From: Hirudo medicinalis
Lineage: Eukaryota; Annelida; Clitellata; Hirudinida; Hirudinidae
Direction of reading: 5' to 3'
Assembly: GCA_011800805.1 (NCBI GenBank)
Contig: MPNW01000108.1
Location: 19,921-40,186 of the forward strand
DNA length: 20,266 bases
The notes beneath the pieces were generated by a model. The model did not search any database. It worked only from the letters and a program-made list of their open reading frames with translations, and was not told the origin of the DNA. Positions within the stretch are counted from its first letter, which is position 1. Each line of letters opens with the position of its first letter. Below are positions 1 through 11,021 of this stretch, piece by piece. A program made the translations under genes and the position numbers.

Positions 1-234
1 ATGCGTATAGGTTTGGCTGATCAGTAATAAATGTTGGAATTTTTGTATATACTTTTGGTCCCAGATAAAGAATTGAGCGACGTTTAATATTGGATTTAGC
101 GAAAACAGGTCTATATTTTTGAGATGATTAATTAGACGTTTAGACATTTTTTTGCTTGGACTTGTTTTTTGTAAATAATAGGTTTGTGACTAATATCGAA
201 AGGACATAATGAAGTGCTAAGCTGTACTGCCCCA

Positions 235-276
235 GTTATTGTGAGCATAATTTTATGTTATATCTGATAAAATAAT
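235..276 (+). repeat. Dispersed repeat, copy 1 (42 bp)
   Basis: The 42 bases starting GTTATTGTGAGCATAATTTT recur at 14281-14322 in the same orientation with one mismatch (T/C at the 21st base). Weaker similarity continues to the left (ATGAAGTGCT.. against ATGAAATGCT..). The second copy lies inside the inverted-repeat element of the PR65-like gene, so this copy is probably a fragment of the same non-autonomous transposon family. Confidence 0.75.
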
Positions 277-379
277 CCTAATCGGAGTAAAGAATCGATT
301 TCAAACGTGATAAACATTAGGTAATTGCCTAACCGACTAACTAAATAATTTAAAGCACATCGGAGAAAAAGCTGTTTCC

Positions 380-660
380 ACATCCATCACGAGGAAGAGC
401 CACCCGGTATTGAATGCTTAGCAGGTGGTTTAAAATCGAAACCTATGACAACACTCAAAACGCTGACAATGTCGCAGGAAAAAAAAACCCTAAACGATGA
501 TGTCTACAAGATGCAGAATAAGCGCCAATGCGGCACACACCGATCTTTAGTGGACAGCTACTTGTGTGAGTTCGTTTGGGGGCAAAGGTACCGAAATACG
601 GACCTTTCATGCGAATTATTAATGACATGTCCCAATTTCACCCTCTTCAATAAAAACTAA
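380..660 (+). pseudogene. Merlin / ISXO2-like DDE transposase C-terminal relic
   Basis: In the frame ending at the TAA at 658-660 the translation contains CGTHRSLVDSYLCEFVW followed by a basic stretch. This is the typical end of ISXO2-like/IS1595 (Merlin superfamily) transposases, where the segment Leu-Asp-Ser-Tyr-Leu-x-Glu-Phe-x-Trp carries the last catalytic Glu. Just upstream, in another frame near 449-470, is NTQNADNV, resembling the Asn-Thr-x-x-x-Glu-x-x-Trp lead-in of the family. That implies a frameshift at the A-run near 478-487. No N-terminal part, zinc finger or full catalytic triad was found and no TIRs could be paired, so this is a dead remnant. I am confident of the family for the 17-residue core and unsure of the boundaries. 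Confidence 0.62.
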
Positions 661-2982
661 AAGTACAAGTTTCATGTCCTCTTTTTTATAATTTTTTTGG
701 GTGGCGGGGGTTAACTTTTTGGCGGGGCTTATATGGAAAAGATCCAAAAAATATCGCAGACTAATGATCAACAATCATTTTCAAGAAAACGCTGGCGAAG
801 TTATAAAAATTCATTCAAAAGTTTATTTCCATAGTGAAATCTTAGTTTGCATAGTTTTTTTTTATTGGTCAAATTACAACAAAGCCTTATAAAGACAGAC
901 ATGAAACAATTAGTCTCTCAAAGAATAGCAAACATTACTTGAATTGGAACATATTAACATTTTTAAACAGTCAATTATCAGCAACTCCTGCTCTGAACAG
1001 TCAGAAAGCTAATGAGTTTGCTGTCCTTCCAGTGTTAAAGCATGTGACTCACTCCACACAAAAAGTTAAATGTCTCATTATTGTCTTAGTAGCAACCAAA
1101 ATGCCTAAAATAACATGTCAAATCATCCCACAAGAATTATCTTGAAATTAAAGGAAGAGTTCGCCAAAGTATCGATCAGTTCGTCGTCAGGGTACAAGAT
1201 TAGTTTGTCAAGGTTCAGATCAGTTTGCTGAGTGAAGGACTTGGACCTGCTTATCATGGAAGAGTTCTTTCCCCAGCAATCCGTTTCAAGAGGGAATTAA
1301 ACTTCTTTTTTTATGCCATGAATGTACTTTTCTTCCTCCACATTCCCAATGGAGGGGGTTTCCTCTTGAATGGGAAAAGCTTGGAAGATTTCCCTCGTTT
1401 CGAGCACCTTTTTTGCCAGAAGTTCTTTTTTAAGTTAACATAATCTCCAATTTCCAGCAGATTCTAAGGTTGTTCCAGTGAAATGGCAAAACGAAGAAAA
1501 CTTAAAATACACTAGAAGTGCGACATTACAATTACGCAACTAGCTACTTAATTTACCTATTACCGAACTATAGGTCATTAAAATAATTCGTATCATGTCA
1601 TTTTTTCTCTCAATCGGTATAAATCAATTGACTAAAATATCACAAAAACTACTTAACTCAGAAAAATCGAATCAAAACCAGCTTTCTGGGCTCGAATAAT
1701 CTTTTCTGGAAACTTTATTTACATCTCTTATAGATGTATTATATGGATGATGGAGATTATTACGAACTTAAACTAATCCTGTCAATGCTAATATCGAAAA
1801 CATCTATAAAATTAAGATAAATAGAATTTCAACAACTGTTTTACTGTTTTATCAGCTAATGTGGATACATGAAACGATCCTCGCCTGATTAATAATTAAC
1901 CAAAAAATAAAGAAATAAAGTATTTACCCAGCAATCATGACTCCAGTACCAACACCAATGGCGACCCGAGCCAAAAATAATTTATTTAATTAAATACATT
2001 CGAACTAATTACAGCTTAATTCTAGGTTCACATCTGCTCGGGTCCAACTTAAATAGCAATGATCTTACACTTGATTTTCTTCGCTCTCAACTTAATAGAT
2101 TTAAAAACAGAATTCAATCCGCAAGAGAAGTGCGATTGGTGTAAGAGCCAGAGAAAGGCTGAAGACCACTGCTGTTTTCACTTTTGACATTACTTCTGTT
2201 ATCTCAGTATGAGAATAGTTTCCTGTAATTTTTTCAGTCCAGGAAAATAGAAAGCTTCCTAAGGAAGAAGACATAAACAAAAATCCAGAACTGGATCAAG
2301 AGACAATTACTGTTAATAATGTTACAAACTGTAACTTTATGCTTCTCACTTGTCTAGCACTTCGGCTTGCTTTTGAACAAAATAATAAAATAATCTGAGA
2401 ATTCCTATTGCACACCATTACTTTCTGTTTTAAATTTAAAGTTAATGAATGATATTTGTTGACCTTCATCTCTATTATCCCTATTAGCTCATCATCGACT
2501 GTAAACATGTCCGATTGACTAAGATGTTTGCTTTGAGAGTCAGTTTTCGTTGAGGGAGTGAGAGGTTTAAAAATGTAATATTTTAGTCCATTTATTTTTC
2601 ACTCGAACATGAAGCCTTAAAATATTAAGTAATAATTACTGGTTTTTGAACGATACTTTGAATTTATCTTTAGAAAATATATTGTTCAGCAGACCCTAGG
2701 ATAAATATGACATTTTATTCATCATTGTGTACATTTCCATACGATCGTAAACAGAAGTCCTGATTCCGGCTTTCCAGGAATAGAAGTGTGGTCGCACTGA
2801 CTTACTAGACCGGGAGATCAGCAAAATTTTGAAAGCTTAGTCAGATCTTAGTTGCAAGGTATCGCTAAGGATCTCTTAAAAGTTATTTTTGTTATGAACC
2901 TAAATAATCGTGGACCGGTTTGTGAAAACGAAAAGTGTAAATCTTCGCGCGATAATAAATCAACTTTATTATTTCTCAAGCC

Positions 2983-4164
2983 ATGGCCAGTGGGTTCGCA
3001 TCATTTTTCTCAAGAGATAAAGTTGGTTTAAATTGAGTGATCACGGAACGAGATCTTCCATTCAGTTAAAGATCATGTATTTATGTTCCTAGACCTTTAG
3101 ATCTGCGAAGAAAAACGCTTACACGGAAGGTACCTTAAGATATGACCTACATAGACGTGCAAATGCGTCTCTTCAATCAGGTTTAGATTTAAAACAAGTT
3201 GTCAAACTCCCACAAGGTGAAGAACTTGAGGACTGGATTGCTGTCCATGGTTATAATTAGTTAAACCAAATATTGTATTTTGAAGAACTAGTAATCCTCA
3301 GTCTTGCTCGATTTGCAGTCGTTGACTTTTTCAATCGAATAAATGTGGTATATGGAGTGATATCAGATTTTTGCTCCGAGGAGAGTTGCCCATTCATGTC
3401 TGGTGGTCCTAAGTGAGTTATTCTTTATGGTAGATGATTTTTTCAAGACTCTGAATGTCCTGTATAGAGACTTGTATATGTAACTAAGATGGGGATGGCA
3501 TTGAGCCCTACAAAATCACAAATACATCTTGCTCAGGTATGAATACCATTGGTGTGATGGGACTAAATACAAGAAACCCACGAGGCTCCCAGCACCAAAG
3601 TATGTGGAATTGTTAATGGAATGGGTAGAGAGTCAAATAAATAATGAGGAGTTGTTCCCTGTTGAAGTTGGTTAGTTTTGGTCTACCCAACAATCATAAA
3701 TGATGGACTTATAAGATCAAGTCAATTATTTAATTTGCAGGTGTAGCTTTCCCAAAGAATTACATTTCAAGTGTTAAAAAAATCATGACCAGATTGTTCA
3801 GGGTATTTGTTCACATCTACATCCACCATTTTGATAAACTGCATGAGATAGGAGCAGTGAGTATAACTCAGTTAACATATTATAGCTTCTGTTGTCAATT
3901 GTTCGATAAGGTGGCATCTTGATATTAGTAATCTTATCTTGGCTATTAACCTGATATGGTGAAACAATGGCACTTTCAGGAGCCCCATGTTAACACTTGC
4001 TACAAGCACTTCTATTATTTTGTGAGCGAATTCAACCTCGTGGACAAAAAAGAGCTTGAGCCTTTGGTAAGTTTTCCAAATATTTCTTTTCACAACAACT
4101 GAGAAATAATTGAAGAAAGGTTTTTCTTTAACAGAAGGATATGTCAAGCAAATTATGCCACTAG
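2983..4164 (+). CDS. MOB3: MOB kinase activator 3 (MOB3), complete, 7 exons
   Basis: Adaptor of the Mob1/phocein family, whose members bind NDR/LATS or MST-type kinases; class-3 MOBs act in Hippo-related signalling. Exons: 2983-3021, 3093-3249, 3319-3412, 3537-3670, 3741-3856, 3980-4066, 4135-4164, all with GT..AG introns of 68-124 bp and closing phases, giving 218 aa (family about 216-220). The zinc ligands of the Mob fold are all present: Cys84 and Cys89 (DFCSEESCP) and His166 and His171 (VHIYIHHFD), with the same spacing as in MOB1. The class-3 signatures are [28 protein letters not shown] [15 protein letters not shown], and the terminal Cys-His. The start ATG opens a 13-residue exon ([13 protein letters not shown]) equivalent to the short variable N-terminus of MOB3. 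The gene is convergent with the MBOAT gene, 759 bp between stops. Confidence 0.95.
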
Positions 4165-4923
4165 TTATAAATCTCGAGAGACTTAACATCCAAGCAATAA
4201 GTTGTTAATCATTTTTTAATCCCTATAAACAGTAGGAATCCTAAAATCCATTAGTTTTTTTTTACAATTAAACAGATTTTCTTAAAATACATGTCATGCC
4301 TTCATAGTTTATCTATTGTCTAAGACTTCGATTGTTGATGCCATTCACCCACTGCAAATAATGCATAATGATTCCAGAGACAAATGCTAAAAACATATAA
4401 TCACTAATTAATGTAATTAAAAAGTCGTGCTGGAAAATGCTTGGTGATCTGAGTTTTATAGCACACCTGATTGAAAACATTGAAGGACAAGGCGCCAAAA
4501 ATTCTACAAAAAATGCTGATCTGTTTCTGGATTGTGATCTATTGCAGACAAATTTACAAAAATAAATATAAAGTTGCTAGTTTAAAAGTTCTGACCATTG
4601 GAAAATTTCTAAGTAAAAAATGCCAAATCATGGCTAGAAATCTGCCCTATTCATGCACTAGAAGAGTCCTAATTGCTAAGCAAATAAATTTGTCGCTTGC
4701 ACTATGAGTACCATGATCAATGTTCGCCAAACTTCACAACAATTATTCCATCTATCCCCATCTCACTGGAAAGATGGAATGAAAAGGAAAGGAACAAATG
4801 AAAAATAAATTAAATCTAGAGGTACAAATACAACCGTAGTTAAGAAAATGCCAAATAAATAATAATATTCAGCTGTCCGCAGTAGGTATTAATAGAATCA
4901 TTTGCTAGGTTATCAGCAGAGGG
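4165..4923. other. Convergent intergenic spacer, 3' UTRs
   Basis: The spacer lies between the MOB3 stop and the MBOAT stop, which face each other, so it should hold both 3' UTRs. It is AT-rich. A - strand frame (4313-4498) and a + strand frame (4471-4707) are open, but neither translation resembles a known protein and neither has splice support. No transposon signature is visible, and I could not assign the poly(A) signals with confidence. Confidence 0.6.
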
Positions 4924-7900
4924 TTAAAACCATGAGGTTTTTGGAGTTGCAAGAACACTTCTGAGAACAATAACAGTCAAACTCAGCATTGCAGCTCCTA
5001 TGTGGAGGAAGAAGAAGACATTTCTGGAAAGGAATTAAGGGATTAATTATTTTCACACATTTTTAATTTGCAAAGTAGTACAAATTGTTCACATCCAAAG
5101 CTATTAGCAGATTTGTTTGTATAAAACCATTCAAAAATATCTTTTAATGGCTAAAAGAACTCACTCGTATATAAAAATTGTTGGCCAAATTTCAAGCACC
5201 AGAAATGGGAAGCTCAGATAAGCAACAGCCACCCTAGTGATTGCTAGGGTCAATGTGTCATAAGCGTAACTCCTGATCTTTGAACTTTGAAACCATGGCC
5301 TGATGTTTCCCCTCACCTGCACAATATCATTGCCAGAGCAAAGCTACTACTACCTTTGTCACTATATTAATATTTAAATGTAGTGGCAGGAGAGCCCTCC
5401 AATAAGCATTATAAATTTATTAATTCAATAAGCCTTGAAATCACTTCACAAAAAATTTAAACTACATTTCGAAAACTCCAATAAACAAACCAATCGTGAA
5501 GTGAAGATGAACAACCCTCCCGTGCAGAAAGTGATGTAGTAGCCAGGATAGAAGCCGTGCCAGAAAGCACTGAACAGAAAAACTGGGACTATGTTCCTGA
5601 TGCGTTCATATATGACATATCTTAGCCAGTAGGTTGTTGAAATATTCCAATTGTCCACCAACACCTTTAAACTGGTCGAGAACTGTTTTAAAAAATTAAA
5701 ACCAAAATTTTACATTATTGCATTGTTATAGGTGTTTGTTCACACACAACTCAATAAATGAAAATAATGAATTTAAAAATGGAAATTAGTCAATATCACC
5801 AGTCATGAGATCGCTTAATGATCGAATAAGTCGTTTAATCTCCACAAGCGTTTCAAATGACACAACTGATATGATATCATTATGATTGAGAGCAACTAGA
5901 TTGTGAGCAATTTTAAAAGCCAAATAATTTATCAGCTTCAACAAAAGAAGATATTCAAAACCTCAACTTTCCAAATGTTAACATTGTCAATGAGGTCCCA
6001 TTCCTTGCTCTTTGTGCTGTAACCCATTCCTGCAGATATGTTGCCTGCTTCTCCTGAGAGAATCAGATTCCAAATTGATGATGGAGTCACAGCTAAAGGG
6101 AAATGTGATTACATGAACTACCTAACTTCCAGGCAAAATAGTACCTCTGTCTCTGGATAGATGTGACCATTATAATGAGGTAAATTTTATAGAGAAAGCT
6201 GTGATACTGAAAACCTGGTTCTGCAAAGGATCAACAAGCAGATAAGAATAATTCATGGGATCATCATCACAATCAATAACCTCCAGAATGTTTAAAATAG
6301 TTATAATCAATAGCAAGCTGACATGTATACTTTGTAGGTATTATCACAAGGAAAATGTAAATGTTAAATATCAGTAAGGTGTCACAGTAAATCATGTTTA
6401 AGATGAAGGTGTGCACCTTTGATGAGTTTGAGTGAATAATTAGGAGCCACCATAATTGTTGAAAGACCAAAAATTATGGCCAATGACAGCCTGCTAAATA
6501 AAGCTTTCTGAAATAAAATGGAGATGAGTTTAATACTGAGCTAAATCAACAAAGTTTGAAAGAAAGTCACATAAGGTGAAGGATTCAATGCTTTAATCTT
6601 CTCTTTATCATTGTCATATAAGTTCCCCTGAAATCAATGCCTTTATCTCTCAAGAAAAGGAACTCACAATTGCTACACTAAATTTGTTTAACTTACATTG
6701 ACTTGTTTTTCATCACTTGCAAAATTCTTTCCTTCGATAAATGCGATGTAATCGGTGTAAAAACAAAAGGGTCCACACAACAGACCATGAAAGGACAGCA
6801 TATAGCTTGCAAATTCAAGTAAACTTGGAAACTTCCTACAAGCGAGAAACACATTTGAGTGCAAAGATAATGTTCGAGGAATGAGATTCAATTATTGACG
6901 TTATTATCGTGAGATTCAACTGCAAAATGTTTAATCTAAGGGTCCACTAATTCTGCTTTTAAAGCTAAAGTTTACAATCCTAAATAAAATAAATATTAAT
7001 GTTGGTCTTATTAAGAAAGTAATTCTGTAAGAGATTCCACAATATGCAATGTATTGAATTGTTATGTACATATACAATTATACATGCATCCAAACAAACA
7101 TGTATTGTGCAGGAGATGCTCAATGTCACCATTCTTTACAATACACAACCTGATGACTTTTGATTGAAGATTATCTGACAGCTTTTTGCCATTCTTCAGG
7201 TCATAACCATCCTTAATCCCAAAAGCAAGACTACTCAATTTTTGAGTATTCAACATCATAGGTCTGCCAAATCAAATCAAGACAATTTAGACAACCAAAT
7301 TTAGTAAAGATTAAAACTGTCAGCATCATACCCTGTGACATCAAGAGTATATCCACCATAGTCATATATTAATCTGTATGCATGACCCACACACAAGTAT
7401 GCCATAGCAGTTACCAGAACCACCTTTTCCATTAAGCCTGGTCTCAGGCTTTTCATGAGTACAAGGCACAAAATACTTTGCACAAAGATGTGAATAATTT
7501 GTCTATGAATAACAACATCAATTAAGTTACTTTGAAAAAGTAAGAATATCTTTAAATTAATGTGTGTTGAATAACCTTCCAAAACAGAAATATGCAAGGA
7601 TTAATCCAATAAATATTTCCACAACATGACTTGTTTTTGGAGATACTTTATGAGCATTAAGATGTTTCCTGAAGAATGGCCCAAACAATATGACAAAAAA
7701 CTGACAGGCCAAAAAGTTTACCTAAATCAGAGAATTTATAATTTTCAACAAAACTAATTCATCAGGACAATCAAGATTAAGACACTTTAAATCTTTTCTT
7801 CATCATATAATCATTTATACACCAACAAAATAAATTTAACATTATTGAACAAATAACTGCCAATTTTGACAATCCTTTTTAAAGTAAATGGTCTTTCAGA

Positions 7901-8047
7901 GGCATGCATATCTAGAAAAGATCTGAAATAAAATAGATTTTAAATGTTTAAATTTACCTGATCAACAGGCAAACCGATATAATCAGATATTGGCGACAAC
8001 ATAATAGCTCCATCGTAAAATTGGTTTGAAGAGTCAATCACACCCAT
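4924..8047 (-). CDS. MBOAT1/2: MBOAT1/2-type lysophospholipid acyltransferase, complete, 12 exons
   Basis: Multi-pass ER membrane enzyme that moves an acyl chain from acyl-CoA to lysophospholipids (Lands cycle; oysgart in flies). Exons in transcript order: 8047-7958, 7721-7576, 7502-7332, 7263-7150, 6835-6697, 6627-6571, 6507-6417, 6220-6122, 6092-5962, 5682-5491, 5316-5165, 5023-4924. All have GT..AG introns and phases close to 463 aa (relatives about 490-520). Family landmarks in order are the N-terminal LPVDQVNF, GPMMLNTQKL, PSLLEFASY with CGPFCFY and DYIAFIEGK, YYFAWKLA, WDLIDNVNIWKVE, VDNWN (327-329 NWN), and FSAFWHGFYPGYY with the presumed catalytic His358. NIWKVE and IAFIEGK resemble MBOAT1 slightly more than MBOAT2. 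The C-terminal tail is short and lacks the long polar tail of vertebrate MBOAT2. The ATG at 8047 starts a 30-residue exon ending in the conserved VDQ. Confidence 0.94.
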
Positions 8048-8474
8048 GTTTAACCAAAAATCCCCGTCTGTCAAAAGCCGGTACTCTCGCCACTGGCGAT
8101 GCTACCAAAAGCACCAGGTCACTTTTAATTATTTTAGTCAAATTTTGTTCGATGGTTTTTATTAAAAATGTGCATAAAGCATTTCCGAATTTTCAAAATA
8201 TTTATTAAATATAATAATTGTGTTTTATTTTAGTTAAAATAATATGTTTAAATAAGTCGTTGTAACATTTATTAATCTTTGTAATACAAACGCACAAAAT
8301 TCTAAGATGACTAAGTAATATTTAGTTACATAGACTACAAAAATAAAGACGATAAAATTGTGAAAGCCTCGGTGAGATCTGACATCTTTTTAATCTTTCC
8401 TCATAACTCAACTTTCCTAATCCTTTTATCATCCTGGCTGCTCTTCTTTGCACTCCTTCCAATACTCCTACATC

Positions 8475-8482
8475 CCTTTTCA
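8475..8482. repeat. Target-site duplication, left (CCTTTTCA)
   Basis: Identical to 9115-9122. The two copies flank the 632-bp inverted-repeat element exactly. Confidence 0.88.
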
Positions 8483-9114
8483 ACTTGTCTTCCGCCAGCA
8501 GACACTTATACAATGGTATAGCATTGTCTAACGTAGATGAAGTTATTATTTGGAAAAGGTTAATAAGATCTTAAAATAAACACGGTCCGGGAAACCCAGC
8601 AAGTCCTACACAATTCGAACCTTAAAATAATTTTCTCGAGAAAAAGATGTTTAATTACATAACTTGAACATTTTGATGCAAGTTTGATCAGTCAGAGCTG
8701 CGTGGTTTTGTAAGAGGACTTGTAATGCAATTCAAAACTGGAACAACTTCCGCCTAACATGTCTCAAGATATTTAAAGTACGTATTTTGTTTCACAGTTC
8801 CAAGACGTTATAAAGCATTTCGAAAATAGAAATCCTAATGAACATTTTGATGCACGTTTGATCAATCAGAGCTGCGTGGTTGTCGAATAAGAGGACTTTT
8901 AAACGAATTCCACAAATTCCTATTAATTTAAAAAAACTGAAAGTCTTCGTACAATTGATATATGAACATTTTTAAAAAGCATTTGAAACATAGTTTCCAA
9001 ATATTATAATTTAAAACTTCGCAATTGAAAATAAATTTGAGTGTCTGCTAACCTCAGCTACGTTAAAGACTAGGCTTTTACCATTATGTAAGTGTCTGCT
9101 GGCGGAAGACAAGT
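8483..9114. mobile_element. 632-bp TIR element (MITE-like) inserted in the LINE
   Basis: The terminal inverted repeats begin ACTTGTCTTCCGCCAGCAGA at 8483 and at the reverse complement of 9114. The first 26 bases are identical, followed by about 14 mostly matching bases. The element is flanked by perfect 8-bp direct repeats CCTTTTCA at 8475-8482 and 9115-9122, which interrupt the LINE reading frame. No transposase is encoded, so it is non-autonomous. An internal direct repeat of about 70 bp (from 8666 and from 8840) is present. An 8-bp duplication fits hAT, P or Merlin families, but the terminal sequence and the duplication do not match the hAT consensus well, so the superfamily is unresolved. 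Confidence 0.88.
8666..8910 (+). repeat. Internal direct repeat of the 632-bp element (two copies about 174 bp apart)
   Basis: GAACATTTTGATGCAAGTTT at 8666 recurs as GAACATTTTGATGCACGTTT at 8840. Both are followed by TGATCA(G/A)TCAGAGCTGCGTGGTT and an AAGAGGACTT block. The repeat is about 70 bp with scattered mismatches and a small indel. It is confined to the inserted element and is probably a subterminal repeat or an internal duplication. Confidence 0.8.
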
Positions 9115-9122
9115 CCTTTTCA
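9115..9122. repeat. Target-site duplication, right (CCTTTTCA)
   Basis: Identical to 8475-8482, immediately after the right terminal inverted repeat. Confidence 0.88.
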
Positions 9123-9371
9123 AATGCGGAGTCCAAATGGGCGCAATACTCTAGATGTGGTCTCACCAGTTGCATTAATGCTTTATACATTCTCTGAATT
9201 ACATCTTTGTCTACTTACTACTGTTCTCCTTATCATTCCAAGTATTTTATTTGCTTTTTTTTCAACTTCCTTGCTATATAGATATGCTTTTCCATTTTTA
9301 TGCATTACTACCCCAAATTTCTCGTGATCTCGTGATGAAGAGTGCTTCAAAAAGCTTCCTCCAAATTCATA

Positions 9372-9450
9372 TTCCACTAATATTCTATTAAATATTAATA
9401 TTATATTCTAATATTATACTAATTATACTAATATTCTATTAGTATTGTAT
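9372..9450. repeat. AT-rich low-complexity tract
   Basis: Irregular repetitions of CTAATATTCTATTA and TATTAATATTATA units lie directly at the 5' end of the LINE fragment. This is probably microsatellite expansion at a retroelement boundary; no coding potential. Confidence 0.75.
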
Positions 9451-10629
9451 TCCTACATCCCGTATGCTTAATGGAGCCAATAGCGTTTTTTTAAATAAAA
9501 ATACCAACGAGGTCGAATGTCTCCAAACGTAAAATAAATATTTCTGCTTTTATGAATAATGTATTAAATATTTAATATGTGCAGCAAGTCATCCTAGCAA
9601 CTAAGATTAATTAGTGCAATGGTTAAAGATGCATTTATCGTCGATTTAACGGTTAAATTGTTTAATTTATGCATCTAAATTATTATAATGTTCGTTAACA
9701 ATTCGATACTCGAAAAAGAAATGTCAAAAAGTTAATAAAATTGGTCTCCCTCGGTTGTTTCTGGAGTTCCACTTGACTCGATAACTGCAATTAATTTTAT
9801 CATGAAAGTAAATGCTTTGAAGAGAAAATAAATTTACTCGGTCAACTAAGAATTACACATTCACATTTGTTAATTGAATATTAATATAGAGTTTGTGAAA
9901 GACAGGAACGCGATTTCTATTAGTAACTTCCATTAATTACATGAATGTAGGATCATACATATCGAGACACAAAAACGAAGTAAAATAAGAAGCTCCACTT
10001 TCCATTTCACTCTAAATATTTGTTGGAAACTGAGAGCTTTAATCTGCTCAACTGGCTGAAATTAACTGTTTTAGTTCATTGTAAATAGCAAACAAAAATA
10101 AATTTAAAACATCAACATTATCCACCAAAGCGGCTCATAACAAGTCTTATTAAATGGTTTCTACGGCTTAATAACAGTCGTCAAATAAAGAATTCGACAA
10201 ATGTTTGGAAATATGTGTACTTTTTGCGATCCAGCACATGAAAATTACACATGAAAATGCGAATGAAACACAATTGAAGCATAGAGATTTATCGTAAGCT
10301 TAATGCACATACTACTCTATTGTATTATGAACCATTGCTTCCAAATGGTGGAAGATTCCTGATTTTTCAAGATCCAAGTCTTTTCAACAATGGATGGGTG
10401 TTAATTTACTTTTTAAATAATATTTTGATTTAAGAGTAGAATTAGAAAAGTGTTCTTAAGTAACATAATGGTGCATCATACTTAGCGCCGTATTTACCCA
10501 GATGGAGGCCCAGAAGCCATTGCGCCGGTCCCATCCGGTGGCTAGTCTGACCGATTGGCAATTGCCCTAGAGTTTCATGGGCAGAACAATAGCTGAGACC
10601 AATAAACATAGAAACGAGTTCAGGGAGCA

Positions 10630-10830
10630 TTTCCGAATGTGGAAATAGCGTTCCTTATGTATCTGGTGCAGATGGTCAGCAATTGCTGTGTGGAGCGTTC
10701 GTTCTCAATGATGAAACTCCTAAAGGACTGACTTCGTAAGTACTTAACATTACGTTCAACATATTACGTTCAACATATTAAAAGACTTAGTTGTAGGCTG
10801 GGTCAAAGGCATCACAATGACAATGCCGTG
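10630..10830 (+). pseudogene. hAT-family transposase C-terminal dimerisation-domain relic
   Basis: The frame starting at 10630 reads FPNVEIAFLMYLVQMVSNCC followed by VERSFSMMKLLKD and then a stop at 10729-10731. In-frame readthrough gives LRKYLTLRS. This is the FPNVEIALRIFLT..PVTVASCERSFSKLKLIKNYLRS block of the hAT/ZMYM-type transposase dimerisation (hATC) domain. The usual PVTVAS is degraded to QMVSNC and a premature stop falls before the LRS motif. A tandem 14-bp duplication (10752-10779) follows. No upstream RNase-H-like catalytic part was found, because the frame is closed by TAG at 10609-10611. It is a decayed fragment, presumably of an element family also represented by the hAT element at 11392-12712, though that link is inference. 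Confidence 0.8.
10752..10779 (+). repeat. 14-bp tandem duplication (ACGTTCAACATATT x2)
   Basis: Two perfect head-to-tail copies, 10752-10765 and 10766-10779, lie within the decayed hAT transposase 3' end. They look like a simple slippage duplication. Confidence 0.9.
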
Positions 10831-11021
10831 TACAAACATAGTTCTGTCAGATTATGCACGCGATATTTGACTGAAATAAATCTATTTTAATCACTCTGAA
10901 GTGCAAGTCTTAGAGGTAGACCTTGTCTAAATCCGGGATTGATCACTCTCGTTTCAGTTCGCATTATTACAATACCTTTTCAACATTGAATTATTAATAA
11001 TGTTTAACATTGAATTAATTA

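Larger units (their letters stand above)
1..2982. other. Upstream non-coding region, mostly unrecognised
   Basis: This is the 5' flank of MOB3. Apart from the short dispersed-repeat copy at 235-276 and the Merlin-like transposase relic at 380-660, I recognise nothing in it. The short open frames (for example 701-892, 939-1145, 1225-1443 and 2296-2508 on the other strand) have low-complexity or anonymous translations with no family motif and no splice structure. The MOB3 promoter and 5' UTR should lie just before 2983, but no clear TATA or initiator element can be defended. Confidence 0.6.
8322..9377 (-). pseudogene. Non-LTR retrotransposon (LINE) reverse transcriptase fragment, interrupted
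   Basis: Read on the - strand, 9377-9123 and then 8474-8322 encode the C-terminal thumb region of a CR1/Jockey-like LINE reverse transcriptase. The motifs in order are KKANKILGMIRRT, then after a frameshift YKALMQLVRPHLEYCAHL, then LEGVQRRAARMIKGLG and LSYEERLK. These blocks are typical of this RT class just downstream of the catalytic domain; the YxDD box is not in the fragment. Two lesions are visible: a frameshift around 9200-9215, and a 632-bp inserted element at 8483-9114. Removing the insert and one copy of its target duplication joins FEKD to VGVLEGVQRRA in one frame. The expected LTTLETRRLRGD-like continuation after LSYEERLK is absent, so the 3' part is deleted or rearranged. It is a dead copy. 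Confidence 0.85.
8048..11021. other. Intergenic region rich in transposon debris
   Basis: The stretch lies between the 5' end of the MBOAT gene and the 3' end of the PR65-like gene. It holds an antisense LINE fragment (8322-9377) split by an inverted-repeat element, an AT microsatellite (about 9372-9450) and a hAT transposase relic (10630-10830). About 9480-10440 shows no gene or repeat that I recognise. The 10442-10630 antisense frame has no family resemblance. Part of the left end (8048-8300) must contain the MBOAT promoter. Confidence 0.65.

Noticed and set aside
4471..4707. 78-codon + strand open frame between MOB3 and MBOAT
   Set aside because: Lies in the convergent 3' UTR spacer, has no family resemblance and no splice partners; chance frame.
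8475..9122. Inversion of a LINE segment as the cause of the inverted repeat
   Set aside because: The perfect 8-bp flanking duplication and the restored frame after excision fit transposon insertion, not inversion.
9124..9327. 67-codon + strand frame with hydrophobic residues
   Set aside because: Antisense shadow of the LINE reverse-transcriptase fragment, not a membrane protein.
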